Assembly (NCBI GenBank): GCA_030141605.1
Contig: JAQGDQ010000455.1
Span: forward strand, 63,750 to 127,749
Reading direction: 5' to 3'
Origin: Tubiluchus corallicola
Taxonomy: Eukaryota > Priapulida > Priapulimorpha > Priapulimorphida > Tubiluchidae
Length of the DNA: 64,000 nucleotides
How positions within the stretch are numbered: position 1 is the stretch's first letter; each line of letters opens with the position of its first letter. Under the pieces are notes generated by a model. That model worked only from the letters and a program-made list of their open reading frames with translations. It searched no databases and was not told the origin of the DNA. This document shows positions 12,501 through 25,507 of this stretch, in pieces. The position numbers and the translations under genes were made by a program.

Positions 12501-15500
12501 AAATGGTTAGCACTGCAAGGCAGGTGTACAGATTTTGCAATGCTGTTGGTATATGTGTAGACACTGTCCACAACTTCTTAAAAACACCACTATTACTTGT
12601 TTGAAAACCTCACTTTGTAGAATAGAAATCAAAATCACTTAAATAATTCACACAAATAATTCATTCACAAACTTTATTCACAAGATAATGCAATATATAT
12701 TTTACAAGCTGGTAATTTCAGGACTACCTTTCAGGTACGTTATTGCAATAAAACGGCTGAGCAAGTTAGAATTTTCCATTTTTCACTAAGTTATTTATAA
12801 TGTGAGTGCCATGTGCAACAAAATTACATGACAATGCAGCAAAGTTTCAGGCTACGTGTTTTGAGTTGCCTGTGAAAACTCACTGATCCTCAGTGATGTA
12901 ACCAAGTGTTTCAGTGCACGAACAGTAAGTCCTCACTTAACGACTCCCCGTTTAGTGACGTCTTGTTTCAACGACGCTGATCTTTTGACACCTTTGTTCA
13001 CTCAACAACGCACATTTTACTTTAACGATGATTTTTTACTTTGCTTAGGACAAAGTTTTATTTTATCAACAACATTTTTACCTAATTCGATGCATAAAAC
13101 AATACATATTACATTACTCAGGTTCTAAAAACACACTAGTGACGTAAACAGTGTAATTACTATATACGTTTTTGCTTCCCGACTGACTGCTATATGCTAG
13201 CCGTTTATATCACGTGAGACCTGCGAGCAAACTGAATGTATGCAATCTGTTGCTATAGCAACCAGACTAAGTAGCTAGATAAAATTTTTAAGACTGCCCA
13301 GGGCCTGGCTTTGACTCTGCAGTGTTCATTGTTTAACCGCTGCCTAGGCTTCAACGTTAACGAAAGAAAAAACCCTATAGCTAGGTAATGGTAAGTAATA
13401 TATATTGGTGGTTTCAGACAAGCAGAAAGAAATTAATCAGTAGAAATACGAATAAAACTCGTAAAATATTTAAGGTATATGGTTTAATCAACATTGATTT
13501 TTGGCCTCTGGAACGTATCTCAATTCTTTCACATTACTTTCTATGGAAGTCTTGGCTTCGTTTAACGTCGTTTCACTTAACATTGTGTTTTGCTGGAACG
13601 CATTAGTGTCGTTAAGCGAGGACTTACTGTACAGCCTTATACCAAATAAGAAAACACTTATACTTTCAAACGATCTTTATGAAAAAAATTCATTATACAC
13701 AATACATGTTAGATAATATACCTTTGATCAATGAATGTAAATTTTCCATCAGTGCTGTGCCGAGAGACAAACTCTACGGGAGGATTCGGTCCAGAAAGAT
13801 CGCCGCAGCTGGGAGTTGATGTGACCTGTAACCGTCCAATGGCAACCAAACAGCAGTGACCACTACCGCTGCCTTCTCCACTTTCACGATCCAGTACGTC
13901 TACATGCAACCCTGGAATCTCGACTGTTAACATACTACGTTTAAGCATAATGAAAGTGCGCAATTTGCCTTTAAATATCTATGTCATTTATAATATTATT
14001 AACGGTTACAGTAAATATTGACTACTAATATTAACTATATGTTAATATTACAGTGTATAACTTATTTAAAAATTGTCAAATGTGAAAAACAATTAGCAAA
14101 TACAATTCCCTAGACCAAGACCACGGCAACTGTTATGCAAAATGTTTGTAATTACAGGAAATTTTTCAAAAAAAAAATTATTCTTACCTGATGGAGGCCA
14201 GTTCTTCACGTATCCAGTACAGTGTACAACAGCATATTGTTGTCCATCTCTAGATGGGCCTAATGTGTTACGGTGGCGCATTCGGCTTGCATGAGCTGAG
14301 GAATTCATGGGAATTTGCATGTTCCCAATTTTCATTCGACAAATGAACGCACGACGTGAACCCATACACAATCTACTCGCAGCTAGAAATAAATGTGTAA
14401 TTGTCACCATAATATTGTATTGGCAGATATAACTAGACCTAAGCAAAGCACCCACACTACTCACAGTGCAGTTAAACTGCTATGTAACATCCATATTCAC
14501 CATTTTTAAATGATTTCTAATCTTTAAAAACTATTTTGTTTTCATGTCAAAATCTTTATACGTACTATACATTCTCTGTTTTTGCATTGGCTGTGAATGA
14601 GTATTGACTCTTGAAATACAATTGATAGCCATAAATCAAAAGCTCTTGTTACAGCAGATCCACCACTAGAAGCTAACAGAAACTGGTAATGCAGTACTGT
14701 GTTTGGCATTATTTTCTTTTGTTTTGGAAAGAAATGAAATTTATAGGCTTTCGTGACACCTTCCTATATTTTTTTTTAGCAAAACTTGAGATACATGAAT
14801 TATATTTACAATAATTTGACACAAGAGGTGATAATTTCATGTAGATTCCTTAAATGTTCATTCAGATACTCTTTTGCACCCAGAAAAAGTTCAAAATGAA
14901 CTAAACAAACTAAAGTTTGGACATTATTATAAGAATATTCCTAAAAGTATGAAAAGTATTTTCCACAAAAACAAATTCCTTGCTACTTCTCAATATTGTG
15001 AGATTTAGCAATTGAGGATAGCTATCATAAAAAGCGGACGACTTAAGTTTGATACACACAATACATTTTACATGAAGACGTTAGAAAAACTTCAGTTACT
15101 TGTGAATCACACACCACTACCAAATTGGAAGCATCCGCATTGCTTTAAGACATCGAGTGACGTTGAAAAAATGCCACTATAGAGAAAAGGAAAGAAAAAA
15201 ATCACCACAACTTGCTATAGCAACATAAATGAGTTGCACTTCTTGAAATTACGCATATAATGCAACAAAAAAAATAGTAAGCAGATGGTGCCTGAGGTGG
15301 CCTTTGGGAACTAAAAGAAATGAAAACCATAATGTGACTTACACTGATGTCCTTCTTTCTTTACTGTACCAGCTGAATAAAACAAAGATAAATGTTACAT
15401 TTTGTTCTGATTTTAAGCAAGACTTTAACTATAAAACTTAGCCTATAGTGCAACTGTTAAAGGTCATTACAAACTAAATTTTCTTGACCTCAGTTTTAAA

Positions 15501-18500
15501 CATAATAAAATCAACATGTAAAAAGCAAAGAGAATAAACAATGTAGTTATTTGCTTAAAGGTGAAGACTAGTGAATTTTTCAAAAATATTTTAAAAATTT
15601 ATAAAATTCAGATTGGTAGAAAAAACTTTAATGATTTAAATACAACAGACAAACAACCAAGATCCCACTATGACATCAGCGACCCATGATATCAGTGAGG
15701 ATAAGTAACTCAAAAGAAGAATTATTAATAAGTCTATTCAGATTAAAAAGTAATAAAATCTACTTTGCTTAATCGGTGCTACAGGGGGTACTAGGTTTTG
15801 CCTAATTCATACAGAGACTAAGATACTAAGTACTAAGAGAGCTGACTTTAATTACAAAAAAACTAAATAATACCTGACTTTAATTACAAAAAAACTAAAT
15901 ACCTACAATGGCTTTTTCACTATTAAAAACTAAGAACTAATTGTTAAAGAAGCCTCGTCTAGTAGCTAGTGGAAGAATTTGCATTTTTAAAATTTCACAA
16001 CAGAGCTATCAAAATATAGACTCTGCATGCAGCGAGGTCGCATGTAAATGATATACAGTTCAAAGTTCTTTGAACAGCACATGAAAATTCACCTAACACT
16101 GTCTTTTAAATAAAATAACTCATAATGGCTTACTCTTTAGGTCCAAAATGCGGCCATTAGCATTTGTGTCTTGGGTGGACAGCTGTTCTCTGACCTTTTC
16201 AATATCTTCATGATGAACTTGATCTAACAACGTTGAATTTAGCCAGTCATTCTAAAGGTAAAGAAAACACTATCCATTACTCTACTTTCATGTTTGCAAG
16301 TTGTAATTTGTAGCAAAAGTGTGCAGTAAGGCTGACTCTATTAGCAAAATAATGGAACACTAGTAAACCTGTAGGTCCAGTGATACAAAAACTGCAAAAC
16401 TTGCAAATCGTGATGAAATACTCATAAGAACTCGAGCAATCACGAATGTTTATGAGTGAAAAGAAAAAAGAAAAGGGTATATAAAATCAATGAATTCGAA
16501 ACAGTATTAATCCCATTTTTATAATAGTTTTACAACAAAATCGAATGTTCCAAATTATTCCTAGCTAACTGTAAAAACCTGCATCTTACATTGCAAATCG
16601 TAAAAAATGCAAGGCTGCTTCAAAAGCAATCAGAAAAATAGAGTTGGGACAGAGTTTTTATATTTATTTGAATCAGAAAGCTAATAAAAGTTTCAGGCAA
16701 TAAGTGTTTTAGCTTTTAGCAATGGAAACAAAAAATTAACACCAGTCTAACAGTCTAACAATACTGCTTATACCCAAGTCTCAAGAATAGTCATAGTAGG
16801 AGAACAGAATTGGTATCTACAATTCTGAGTTCTACAGGCTGAGTTGGTACTATTTGAAAAACGTTGGCATTCATATTAACAAAAAGGTTTGATAAAACAT
16901 TGCACCATTTTTCATGCTATGTAATGTTATGAAGCAAATAAAACTACTGGAGACAGTTGGATAAATAAAACAATGCTTGGAAGTATATATTTTTTACAAT
17001 GAATTAATAATTATTTGGTTTAATTATTAATTATTTGGCAAGAAATTACCTGTGACTGAAGCAAGACGGGAGTTATTGAATCAGATACGTAAATAATGCG
17101 ACCATTGTCACAACCAGCCACAAAGAGAAAGCCATCAGCAGCCTACAAGCAAATTAAGAACACTTTACTAAACTGTAAATGTCATTAAAAATCCAAAATC
17201 CAAGCATAATTTAAGTTCAAAACCTCAGAAAGCTAATAAAAGTATAAATTATTGACAATGAAACAGTGTAAAAAAAAGTTCTATTGTCATGATGTAGAAT
17301 TAATTCAAAGAGTTTTCAAAACGTCCAGCATGCAGATAAGTAATCATCGTTGATAAATGCAAAGCATAGTGTGTAAATGTACAGAGAAAAATCAGAATTT
17401 AAACTTGTTTCTCAATTGATTGAAATGGCTCTGCTTATTCTAATATTAAAGAAGTATGCCATGCAGCATAAGTACAGAAAAGTAAATATCTTTGATAAAT
17501 GTAAAGCATAGCATATATACCATCACACAGAAAAAGAATTTCAATGCAGAAATAGTTTCTTGATTGATTAGAGAAGCTTTGTCTATTCTAGCATTAAACA
17601 AGTATACAATGTAGGACAAGTGCATTCCAGTTAGATCTTATCAGGGTACAATATCTTTCATGAAATTTTCAGTTCTCTAAACGTTATCAATAAATGTGCT
17701 TAAATGTTTTTTGTGCTTCTCCTGGACATGTGAATTTCACGTTACGTTATCGGATATGGATGTTTAATAATTTGATAAAACTGACGGCTAAGTGCTACTG
17801 ACGGCTGTCGATTATAACAGGAGCCATATTTGATTTGAACAACCTTAAGGTTAATGCACACTTAGGAAGAGCTGCTAAGTGGTCTCACAGTGCACTTAGT
17901 ACACGTATGAAGTTACCACAAAAAATGTAACATTTAGTAACCTCTAAAATGAGGTGCTTAAGTTCCTGGTCTGTGAGAAAAGACGGCTTATAAGATCCAT
18001 CAGAGTTTGTGTTTCCTGTCCCTCGCAAAGATTTCATGTGTGCGACAGCCATGCGCAGAATGGTTAGCTTGTCAGGTTTGCGCGCGAGGGCACTACATGT
18101 TGGTACCATGTCTGAGAGCTCCGTGATATATGCTGACATCTTGTTGCGCCTTCTGCGTTCAATTTCGCTATGATTTTCCCTGCAACAAAGGGAAGACAGC
18201 AAACAAAAAACAGTCCAAATAACAAAAGGTAAACGTCAATGTAATATTTTTTGTGATATCATACTCATCATGGTATCATATTAATGTCATCAAATAAGAA
18301 ACAGTTCTTAACCTTTGACGGCTGACTTTTGATAAGAAATCAGGAACTTGGTATAAAAGTAACAAAGATTTTTGGAAACACTCACTTGACAGAAATGTCT
18401 GTTCATATAAAAACTTACATGTCAACACGCTTCCGCATTCTGCAGTCACACATTTACATTAGTTGCTTAGCAAGTTTACAGTCAAATTTGATATAACAGT

Positions 18501-18757
18501 ACTTAGAAGTTGTATTGTATCTATAACCTTGCGCTTACAAATAAAGACAAACATAGTAATTCAAAATTAAGAGAGAGAGAGAGAGGGAGAGAGAGAGAGG
18601 GGGAGGGAGAGAGAGAGACTCAGAAGACGTTAGATCCTATAAACCAGATAACAGGTAATAAACTAAAGTGTAAAATAGTTTAGCTAGCATGAGATACAGA
18701 TTCAATAACCTACCTAGCATATCGGTCTTTATCGGCTTCTCGACCATCGTCATCCAT
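6523..18757 (-). CDS. ARNT: ARNT (HIF-1beta), bHLH-PAS transcription factor
   Basis: Obligate nuclear partner of class I bHLH-PAS proteins such as AhR, HIF-alpha and SIM; the dimer binds E-box-like response elements. Coding exons on the minus strand, in order: 18757-18714, 18179-17942, 17142-17050, 16251-16134, 15372-15343, 14382-14188, 13923-13722, 11694-11588, 10595-10445, 9799-9654, 8707-8604, 7894-7753, 6695-6523. All phases agree and give 580 residues, against about 789 in human. The basic region [14 protein letters not shown] is at residues 16-29, followed by the helix-loop-helix motif [22 protein letters not shown] spans roughly 92-250 ([25 protein letters not shown]). PAS-B spans about 285-395 ([38 protein letters not shown]). 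The tail from about 394 is Q/S/P-rich and ends in [11 protein letters not shown], resembling the vertebrate C-terminus. The start is the ATG at 18755-18757; it gives a very short acidic N-terminus, and an upstream coding exon cannot be excluded. ARNT or ARNT2 pro-orthologue; family assignment is secure. Confidence 0.95.
9110..9541. repeat. interspersed repeat with TGTGCCATTTTT-type ends, copy 1
   Basis: The left side carries several AAAATGGCAC-like motifs (9110-9180) and the right side several GTGCCATTTTT-like motifs (9500-9541), giving loose inverted ends built of short degenerate repeats. The interior (about 9240-9480) matches, on the opposite strand, the interior of a second copy at 59443-60280. 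Shared blocks include CAGAGATCT followed by TTCCT, and GCATCAAAATAA. It lies in an ARNT intron. No coding capacity; class unknown. Confidence 0.65.
11677..11873. repeat. ~100-bp tandem duplication spanning an ARNT splice acceptor
   Basis: The block 11677-11776 (starting CCCAAGACACCTGTTACCCT) is repeated at about 11777-11873 with roughly 90% identity, sharing TATAGGACTAAGG and CACATCATGAGAAT. It copies the first bases of the ARNT PAS-B exon and its 3' splice site. The copy lacks one T (ACCCTGTAAT becomes ACCCGTAAT), which removes the AG of the duplicated acceptor on the minus strand. Confidence 0.9.
11993..12045. repeat. 53-nt near-perfect hairpin in an ARNT intron
   Basis: A 20-bp perfect stem pairs 11993-12012 with 12026-12045. 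After one C:C mismatch a further CTAC/GTAG pairing closes on a TGA loop, giving about 25 stacked positions. It lies between the PAS-B exon (11588-11694) and the exon at 13722-13923. It could be a small inverted-repeat element or a structured intronic RNA. It is shorter than a typical animal pre-miRNA. Confidence 0.9.
12923..13629. mobile_element. non-autonomous pogo/Tigger-like DNA transposon in ARNT intron
   Basis: The left end starts CAGTAAGTCCTCACTTAACG. The reverse complement of the right end starts CAGTAAGTCCTCGCTTAACG, with one mismatch in the first 22 positions. TA follows the right end (13630-13631); the left flank is AA, so one target-site base has probably changed. Subterminal TTAACG/AACGACG motifs recur on both sides. 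The 707 bp encode nothing recognisable. End sequence and TA target suggest the Tc1/mariner superfamily, pogo/Tigger branch. Confidence 0.8.
18570..18618. repeat. GA microsatellite
   Basis: An imperfect GA tract with GGGA interruptions, in the first coding-region intron of ARNT between 18714 and 18179. Confidence 0.95.
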
Positions 18758-19306
18758 AACTGATAATTTATGAATTTTACTTGTTTAAAATTACATTGAC
18801 AAGCAAAAGGTTAGTATTTGCACGCAAATTCCTATAGCAAAAAAAAAACAAAAACAGAAAAGTAACAAATAATAATCAACAGGTCAATTCCAAAACCAGT
18901 AAAACTTTTCAAGTAAAAGTGCTCTAAAATAATCCTGCAAAATGTCACGCAAAATTATGTCTTGATTATTCAAGTTTTGTTGACAGTTATTTCAGTTGAA
19001 CTTACAAGTTCAAAACTAAAGAATTTAATGTTTTTCATCATGTGGTATTTGGTTCATAAATTGTGATGTATAAATTTAACTAAATTTGCAAACTGATCTT
19101 CCGTGTACCACAAATGTCTTTTAGCCATGCCCAGATCTGAATTCACCAGCACTCGGCATCTTCCCATGTTATAATAATACTTTGTAATACATATATAGGC
19201 CTACTTTTATATTTTATTACTTGATAACAATTAATAGTTCATTAATCGTTATCCAGTAGCCTCTAATAGCTTGTAGAAAAAATATCTAAGCTTGAAACAT
19301 CAGCAT

Positions 19307-19440
19307 GCCTCTGTAGTGTAGTGGTTAGCATAGCGATCCAAAAAGCAAAAGGCAAAGGTTCAAATCTCAGTAGAGATGCAAAAATTTCCAGACTTTATAA
19401 CTTTACACAAGCACAGCTTTCATGTGTTTATTGGATGTAT
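19307..19440 (+). mobile_element. tRNA-derived SINE-like unit
   Basis: The head has a Pol III A box (TAGTGTAGTGGTTAGCATAG) and a B box (GGTTCAAATCTC) at tRNA spacing, then GTAGAGATGCAAAAATTT and a short non-tRNA tail. The same head and junction recur about 200 bp downstream in the unit at 19521. The CTCT/AGAG acceptor-stem pairing is retained, but the anticodon arm is degenerate, so it is a SINE-like derivative and not a functional tRNA gene. Confidence 0.75.
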
Positions 19441-19520
19441 CTTGTACTGTGTCTTGATTGTGATTTCTCGTTATGAACTTCTAGTAGCTTACAGATTAAA
19501 TTTTTAAATCTGAAGTCAAT

Positions 19521-19660
19521 GTCTCTGTGGTGTAGTGGTTAGCATAGCTGACCGGAAGGCCAAAGGCCCGTGTTTGAGTCCCAGTAGAGATGCAAAAATT
19601 TTTAAGTTTCAAATTCAGTATTGTTTTCGTGCACTTACTAACACAGAATAATGGATTAAA
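19521..19660 (+). mobile_element. tRNA-derived SINE-like unit, second copy
   Basis: The A box (TGGTGTAGTGGTTAGCATAG) and B box (GTTTGAGTCCC) lie 45-50 bases apart. GTCTCTG at the 5' end pairs, with two wobbles, with TAGAGAT after the B box. The following GCAAAAATTT junction is the same as in the unit at 19307. It is better preserved than that copy, but the anticodon stem does not fold well. Confidence 0.75.
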
Positions 19661-21221
19661 AATATGGTTTTTCTTAGACTCATCACACTCACTGATCTGG
19701 TCATAACAAAATATAGTCCACAACTTCTCTTTCCAGTATTTTTCTGCAAGGTATGACTTGACTGTTAACAAATGACAGGCAACTCACTCTCTGAGTAACT
19801 GCTTCTTTAGAGCTACTACCTGTTCACAACTGCTAGCTTGTTAATACCAGTTACAACCTAGATCTCTGTCATGAATCTTGTTCATGATCTTCTACGTTTG
19901 TTAAATTAATAATTATTCTGCCTGCTTTGTCTTGCAGAGTGCTAGGAATCAGCTGTTGCTCCCCTTTCATTGCTGTAATAGTTAACTTTCTATATATTTT
20001 GCTTTTATTTCATATCACGTCGTTTACGGCATAATGTAGTAGGAACTGCTATGCAGTGTTATTTAAGCTTGTATTTTTCATTTGTACTGCGTAAACTGCT
20101 TCATTTTCTACAGTATATACATACAAAATGCTCCATATCTTTTTGTTTTTGACAGTTTGTCCTGAAAATATACAAGTAGACACGTCCACGTTAGCACTTA
20201 GTCTTGTTTAATTATAGCTGTTATTTGACATGAAACAAATATTATGATTTTTGCAGTTAGTAATAATGGTTCTCTCTTTTACAGTGTAGTACCAATGATT
20301 CTGTGCAGTGATATGACAATACTTAACTAGTGTTTGAAATGCTTCTGTTTGATGACTGATTTGGTCATTGTTTGAAATATACTTTAACATAATTACTGTG
20401 ATATTTTGACCTATGACATACTTCCTGGTTTGATGTGAATCTGCTATTATATGATGCACTTAACTTATATGCTAACATTGCCCTAATTTATTATTGCTGA
20501 ATTCGTAATTACATATCATGTTTTCCTTTCTCAACTTTTAGTTTTATTGCTATTATTACATTATTTACATTATTGGGTTATCTACAGAAGCATGAATAAT
20601 CATAATCATTTTTTCATTTTAGTAAGGTAAGTGTGTTAATGACTGTATGGTCGTACACTCACTTCACACTACTCAAATTATTAAGATTCTGCTTACAGCA
20701 GAATCTTTTTGATTTGCCCCCAGTTTTTAGTTTTTTTTATTTATATATTATTTGTGACACTTTGTTTCTTTAATAACTCACACATGCACAGGGCTAAGGT
20801 CACGAAACTCACAGGATACACTCCCCAGGTAGGGGATTTATGTTAATATGCGACCTTGTTTTATTCTAAATTTATTTATGTGTTTGACATTGTATTTTTT
20901 GATGTGTGAAATAAAATTCATAGTTAGCTGATTTATTGAATGTTTATTTTTACCATTGTTATGTTTGAATGTTAGCATTTATTATAAAGCTTAATGGTCA
21001 AGTGAATTGATTTTGTTTTTTCTGCTCATTGGCTAATTTTATTTAACGTGACTCCCAGGATAAGAGATTTAAAGCACAGTTCACGATAAAATAATTTATT
21101 AATACAGAGTGGATATGTCACAGTAGCAACGCATTACTGTTTACAGTCAAAGTTGCTTCTTATATGGGCAGGCATTACTTTCGCCTAATATTTGTGTAGG
21201 GCGCAGAGTACGCCACTAGCC

Positions 21222-21912
21222 GAAGTAGGACACTTCTGGTAAAGTGCATATGCTAAATTTGCGGAAAAGGTGTGCCGTACATGGGCAGCCCAAATAGGGA
21301 ACTGGTGATTTCTGTCGAGAATCGAAAATTATGACATAATAAAACATACAACTAAATTTAATTAGAAAAAAAAGTAACTTTATAATAATGATGGATAGTC
21401 CTTGATTTTTTACAATAATATCATCGTTATTATTACTTATATTAGCTCGATAAATATCATCATAACATTAAACTAAGTATCTAATGCTTTTAAGACAGAA
21501 ACTATGTAGGACACATAGCTCACTAGCCCATCTACTTAGTAGAAAACAATTATTTGTCCAAGGCAAGAGGTAGTGAAACGGCTCACCTGTCTGTGAAGTG
21601 TGACAAAATAAAAATTGATTATACCTTAAGCAAATGTTGCAATCGCCCAAAAGCGGCTTATTTCGCTTCAAAAAGATTAATATCAAAACCAAATTTAATA
21701 TTGGCTGCTCAGAATGAGATTCTTTTATTTTATCAGATGTATAATTAATTATTCAACGTATATTAGCGTTTTTAATTTTTATTATTAAATACACAAGGAC
21801 AACGGACGCTGCCAGTACGGTTAACGATTCAATTCGTCACCTGTCTCTAGTGTTCTACTTGGGCTAGCCCATGCACGCCAATTATCCCACTTCGGATAGT
21901 GTCCAACTCCGG
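21222..21912. mobile_element. probable TIR element with long diverged inverted arms
   Basis: The left part (TAGGACACTTCTGG ... GTACATGGGCAGCCCAAATAG) is mirrored on the right, whose reverse complement reads TTGGACACTATCCGAAGTGG ... GTGCATGGGCTAGCCCAAGTAG. Arms of about 80 bp enclose roughly 550 bp without coding sequence. Exact ends and target duplication could not be fixed. A short, unrecognised open frame inside (21554-21748) is likely chance. Confidence 0.5.
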
Positions 21913-22004
21913 CCCCCAACATTTGTTCTCCCATTGGCATAGCTCAAAATAGAACAATAATCATGTAATGCTCATTCAGTCAGTCCACAATCATAATCAC
22001 TTAC

Positions 22005-22031
22005 CGATTCCACAGCTGCAACAAATCGCCC
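22005..22031 (-). other. candidate 5'UTR exon of ARNT
   Basis: On the minus strand a segment flanked by a TCTGCAG acceptor and a consensus GTAAGTGA donor could be a 27-nt untranslated exon joining to the ARNT start exon. Only splice-site consensus supports it; transcript data would decide. Confidence 0.25.
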
Positions 22032-22756
22032 CTGCAGACACAATAATTATTTACTCGGCAATTTCGACAGCAAATTAAATCGAGAACATATTTTTTTAAT
22101 TTTGTACAACGCAACCATTTCCTCTACTTTTGTCAGTGCGACAAATATGATTATGCAAAGATGTAGATGTTGAATAAAACGTGATTTTCAGCTTTATTGG
22201 CGACACCTTGGATTTTTGGCTTTAGCATGTTTAATTTTAGGGCGTTATTAAAGGAAAACAGAATGATTTTTCATGTCACAACGTATTTTGAAGTACGTGT
22301 AAAAAGTACATACGTTTAATAATACCAAAGCGATTCTGATGATTAAATAATCTGCTAAAAACTTATAATTAACGAATCCAACACAATAACATCACAACTG
22401 AACATAATTTAGAACACCAGAAACATTCCTTTAGCTTGTTGCACGTGTTTGTGAAAGTGGAAATAGAAGTACAGTGCTACTGTATAACATTCAGTGTGAT
22501 AAACAAAAACTTGGCAAATTTTAGCTTTAAAATTCCAATTTCCAGTTAACCACTTACTATGCTCAGCATGAGCCCACTAAGTCACACAAGATTTAGTTCC
22601 CATCTAACTAGCGAATGGCAAAATTCTACTGGCGAAAAGTTCAAAATGCCCTCATCGCCAAGTTAATGTTAGTAAGCTTCTAGCAACGTGTCCAATAGCT
22701 TTCTCATAGCAATTGCTGAAATGTCGTAGTTAACATACTAGTACGAATGCTACGAA

Positions 22757-23205
22757 CTATAATTGGCATACGTTAATTGTTTCAAATGTATAGTAGGTTA
22801 ATATTGTCATTATTGTAAACGTACCTACTAAACGATTTCTCAACGGATTTACCACCGTACCATTGTGTACAGGTTCATGAAGCCAACTTTCTGGAAGACG
22901 GAAAACACGAGCAGTAACGAAAAGATTGATATGGCTGGTAACTATCAAAATATGGCATTTAACCTATAAGTACAAATGATATAAACTAGAAATTGCCAAC
23001 CATTAATTGTTTGGAATGTTAATGGGTTAGCACTGTCATCGCTCTAAAAATTATAGATATTGGGCTGTTTTGACGTATTTGGCAGTGTAATGTGAGGCCA
23101 GGATGACCATATACAAAGGTTAGTGAAGCCAACTTTCTGGAAGACGGAAAACACCGACCTGCAACAAAAAGACTGATATAGCTGGTATATCATTTTTGAT
23201 GCTAA
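22757..23205. repeat. diverged tandem duplication
   Basis: The segment near 22866-22935 (GAAGCCAACTTTCTGGAAGA and following) recurs at 23126-23195 with high identity, and flanking blocks (TTAATTGTTT, GGTTA...TGTCAT) are in the same order. The middle parts differ. On the minus strand the shared core includes a good splice acceptor (TTTTCCGTCTTCCAG), and copy 1 then stays open for about 25 codons (WLHEPVHNGTVVNPLRNRLV). Whether this is an exon is unknown. Confidence 0.6.
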
Positions 23206-23234
23206 AATTTTCACAAATTTGGTTAATTGGACAT

Positions 23235-23425
23235 TCAGTTCAACTTTATTGCAGCATTGACATCACTCATGTTCAGGGAACTTTTTCGAATATATAAAAC
23301 TGAAAATTCAAGCAAAGCAAGAAAATAACCAGTCCCAGTAGGTCGTCCAAGCAAACTGTCAGCTTGTTCAGGATTACTGGCCAAGCCAATAAAGGAGTAA
23401 ATTTGAAGGAATCCCAAAAGTTCCC
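23235..23425 (-). CDS. unrecognised open exon-like segment (low confidence)
   Basis: After a possible acceptor (TAATAAATTATAG) the minus strand stays open to a stop at 23235. The codon pattern looks protein-like (SFIGLASNPEQADSLLGR, PTGTGYFLALLEF). I do not recognise the family. It could be the last exon of a small gene or a fossil inside a repeat. An AATAAA overlaps its last codons. No upstream exon was found between here and VPS45. Confidence 0.25.

Positions 23426-25507
<2,082 letters not shown>

Larger units (their letters stand above)
18758..22004. other. region upstream of the ARNT start codon, mostly repeats
   Basis: Immediately 5' of the ARNT ATG on the minus strand is a TTATCAG that could be a 3' splice site, so the start exon may also carry 5'UTR spliced from further right. 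The stretch holds two SINE-like units (19307-19440, 19521-19660) and a likely TIR element (21222-21912). The rest is AT-rich with no supported gene. Confidence 0.45.

Noticed and set aside
19521-19592. Functional tRNA gene
   Set aside because: A and B boxes are good, but the anticodon stem does not pair and the same head with a shared tail junction occurs nearby, so a SINE is the better reading.
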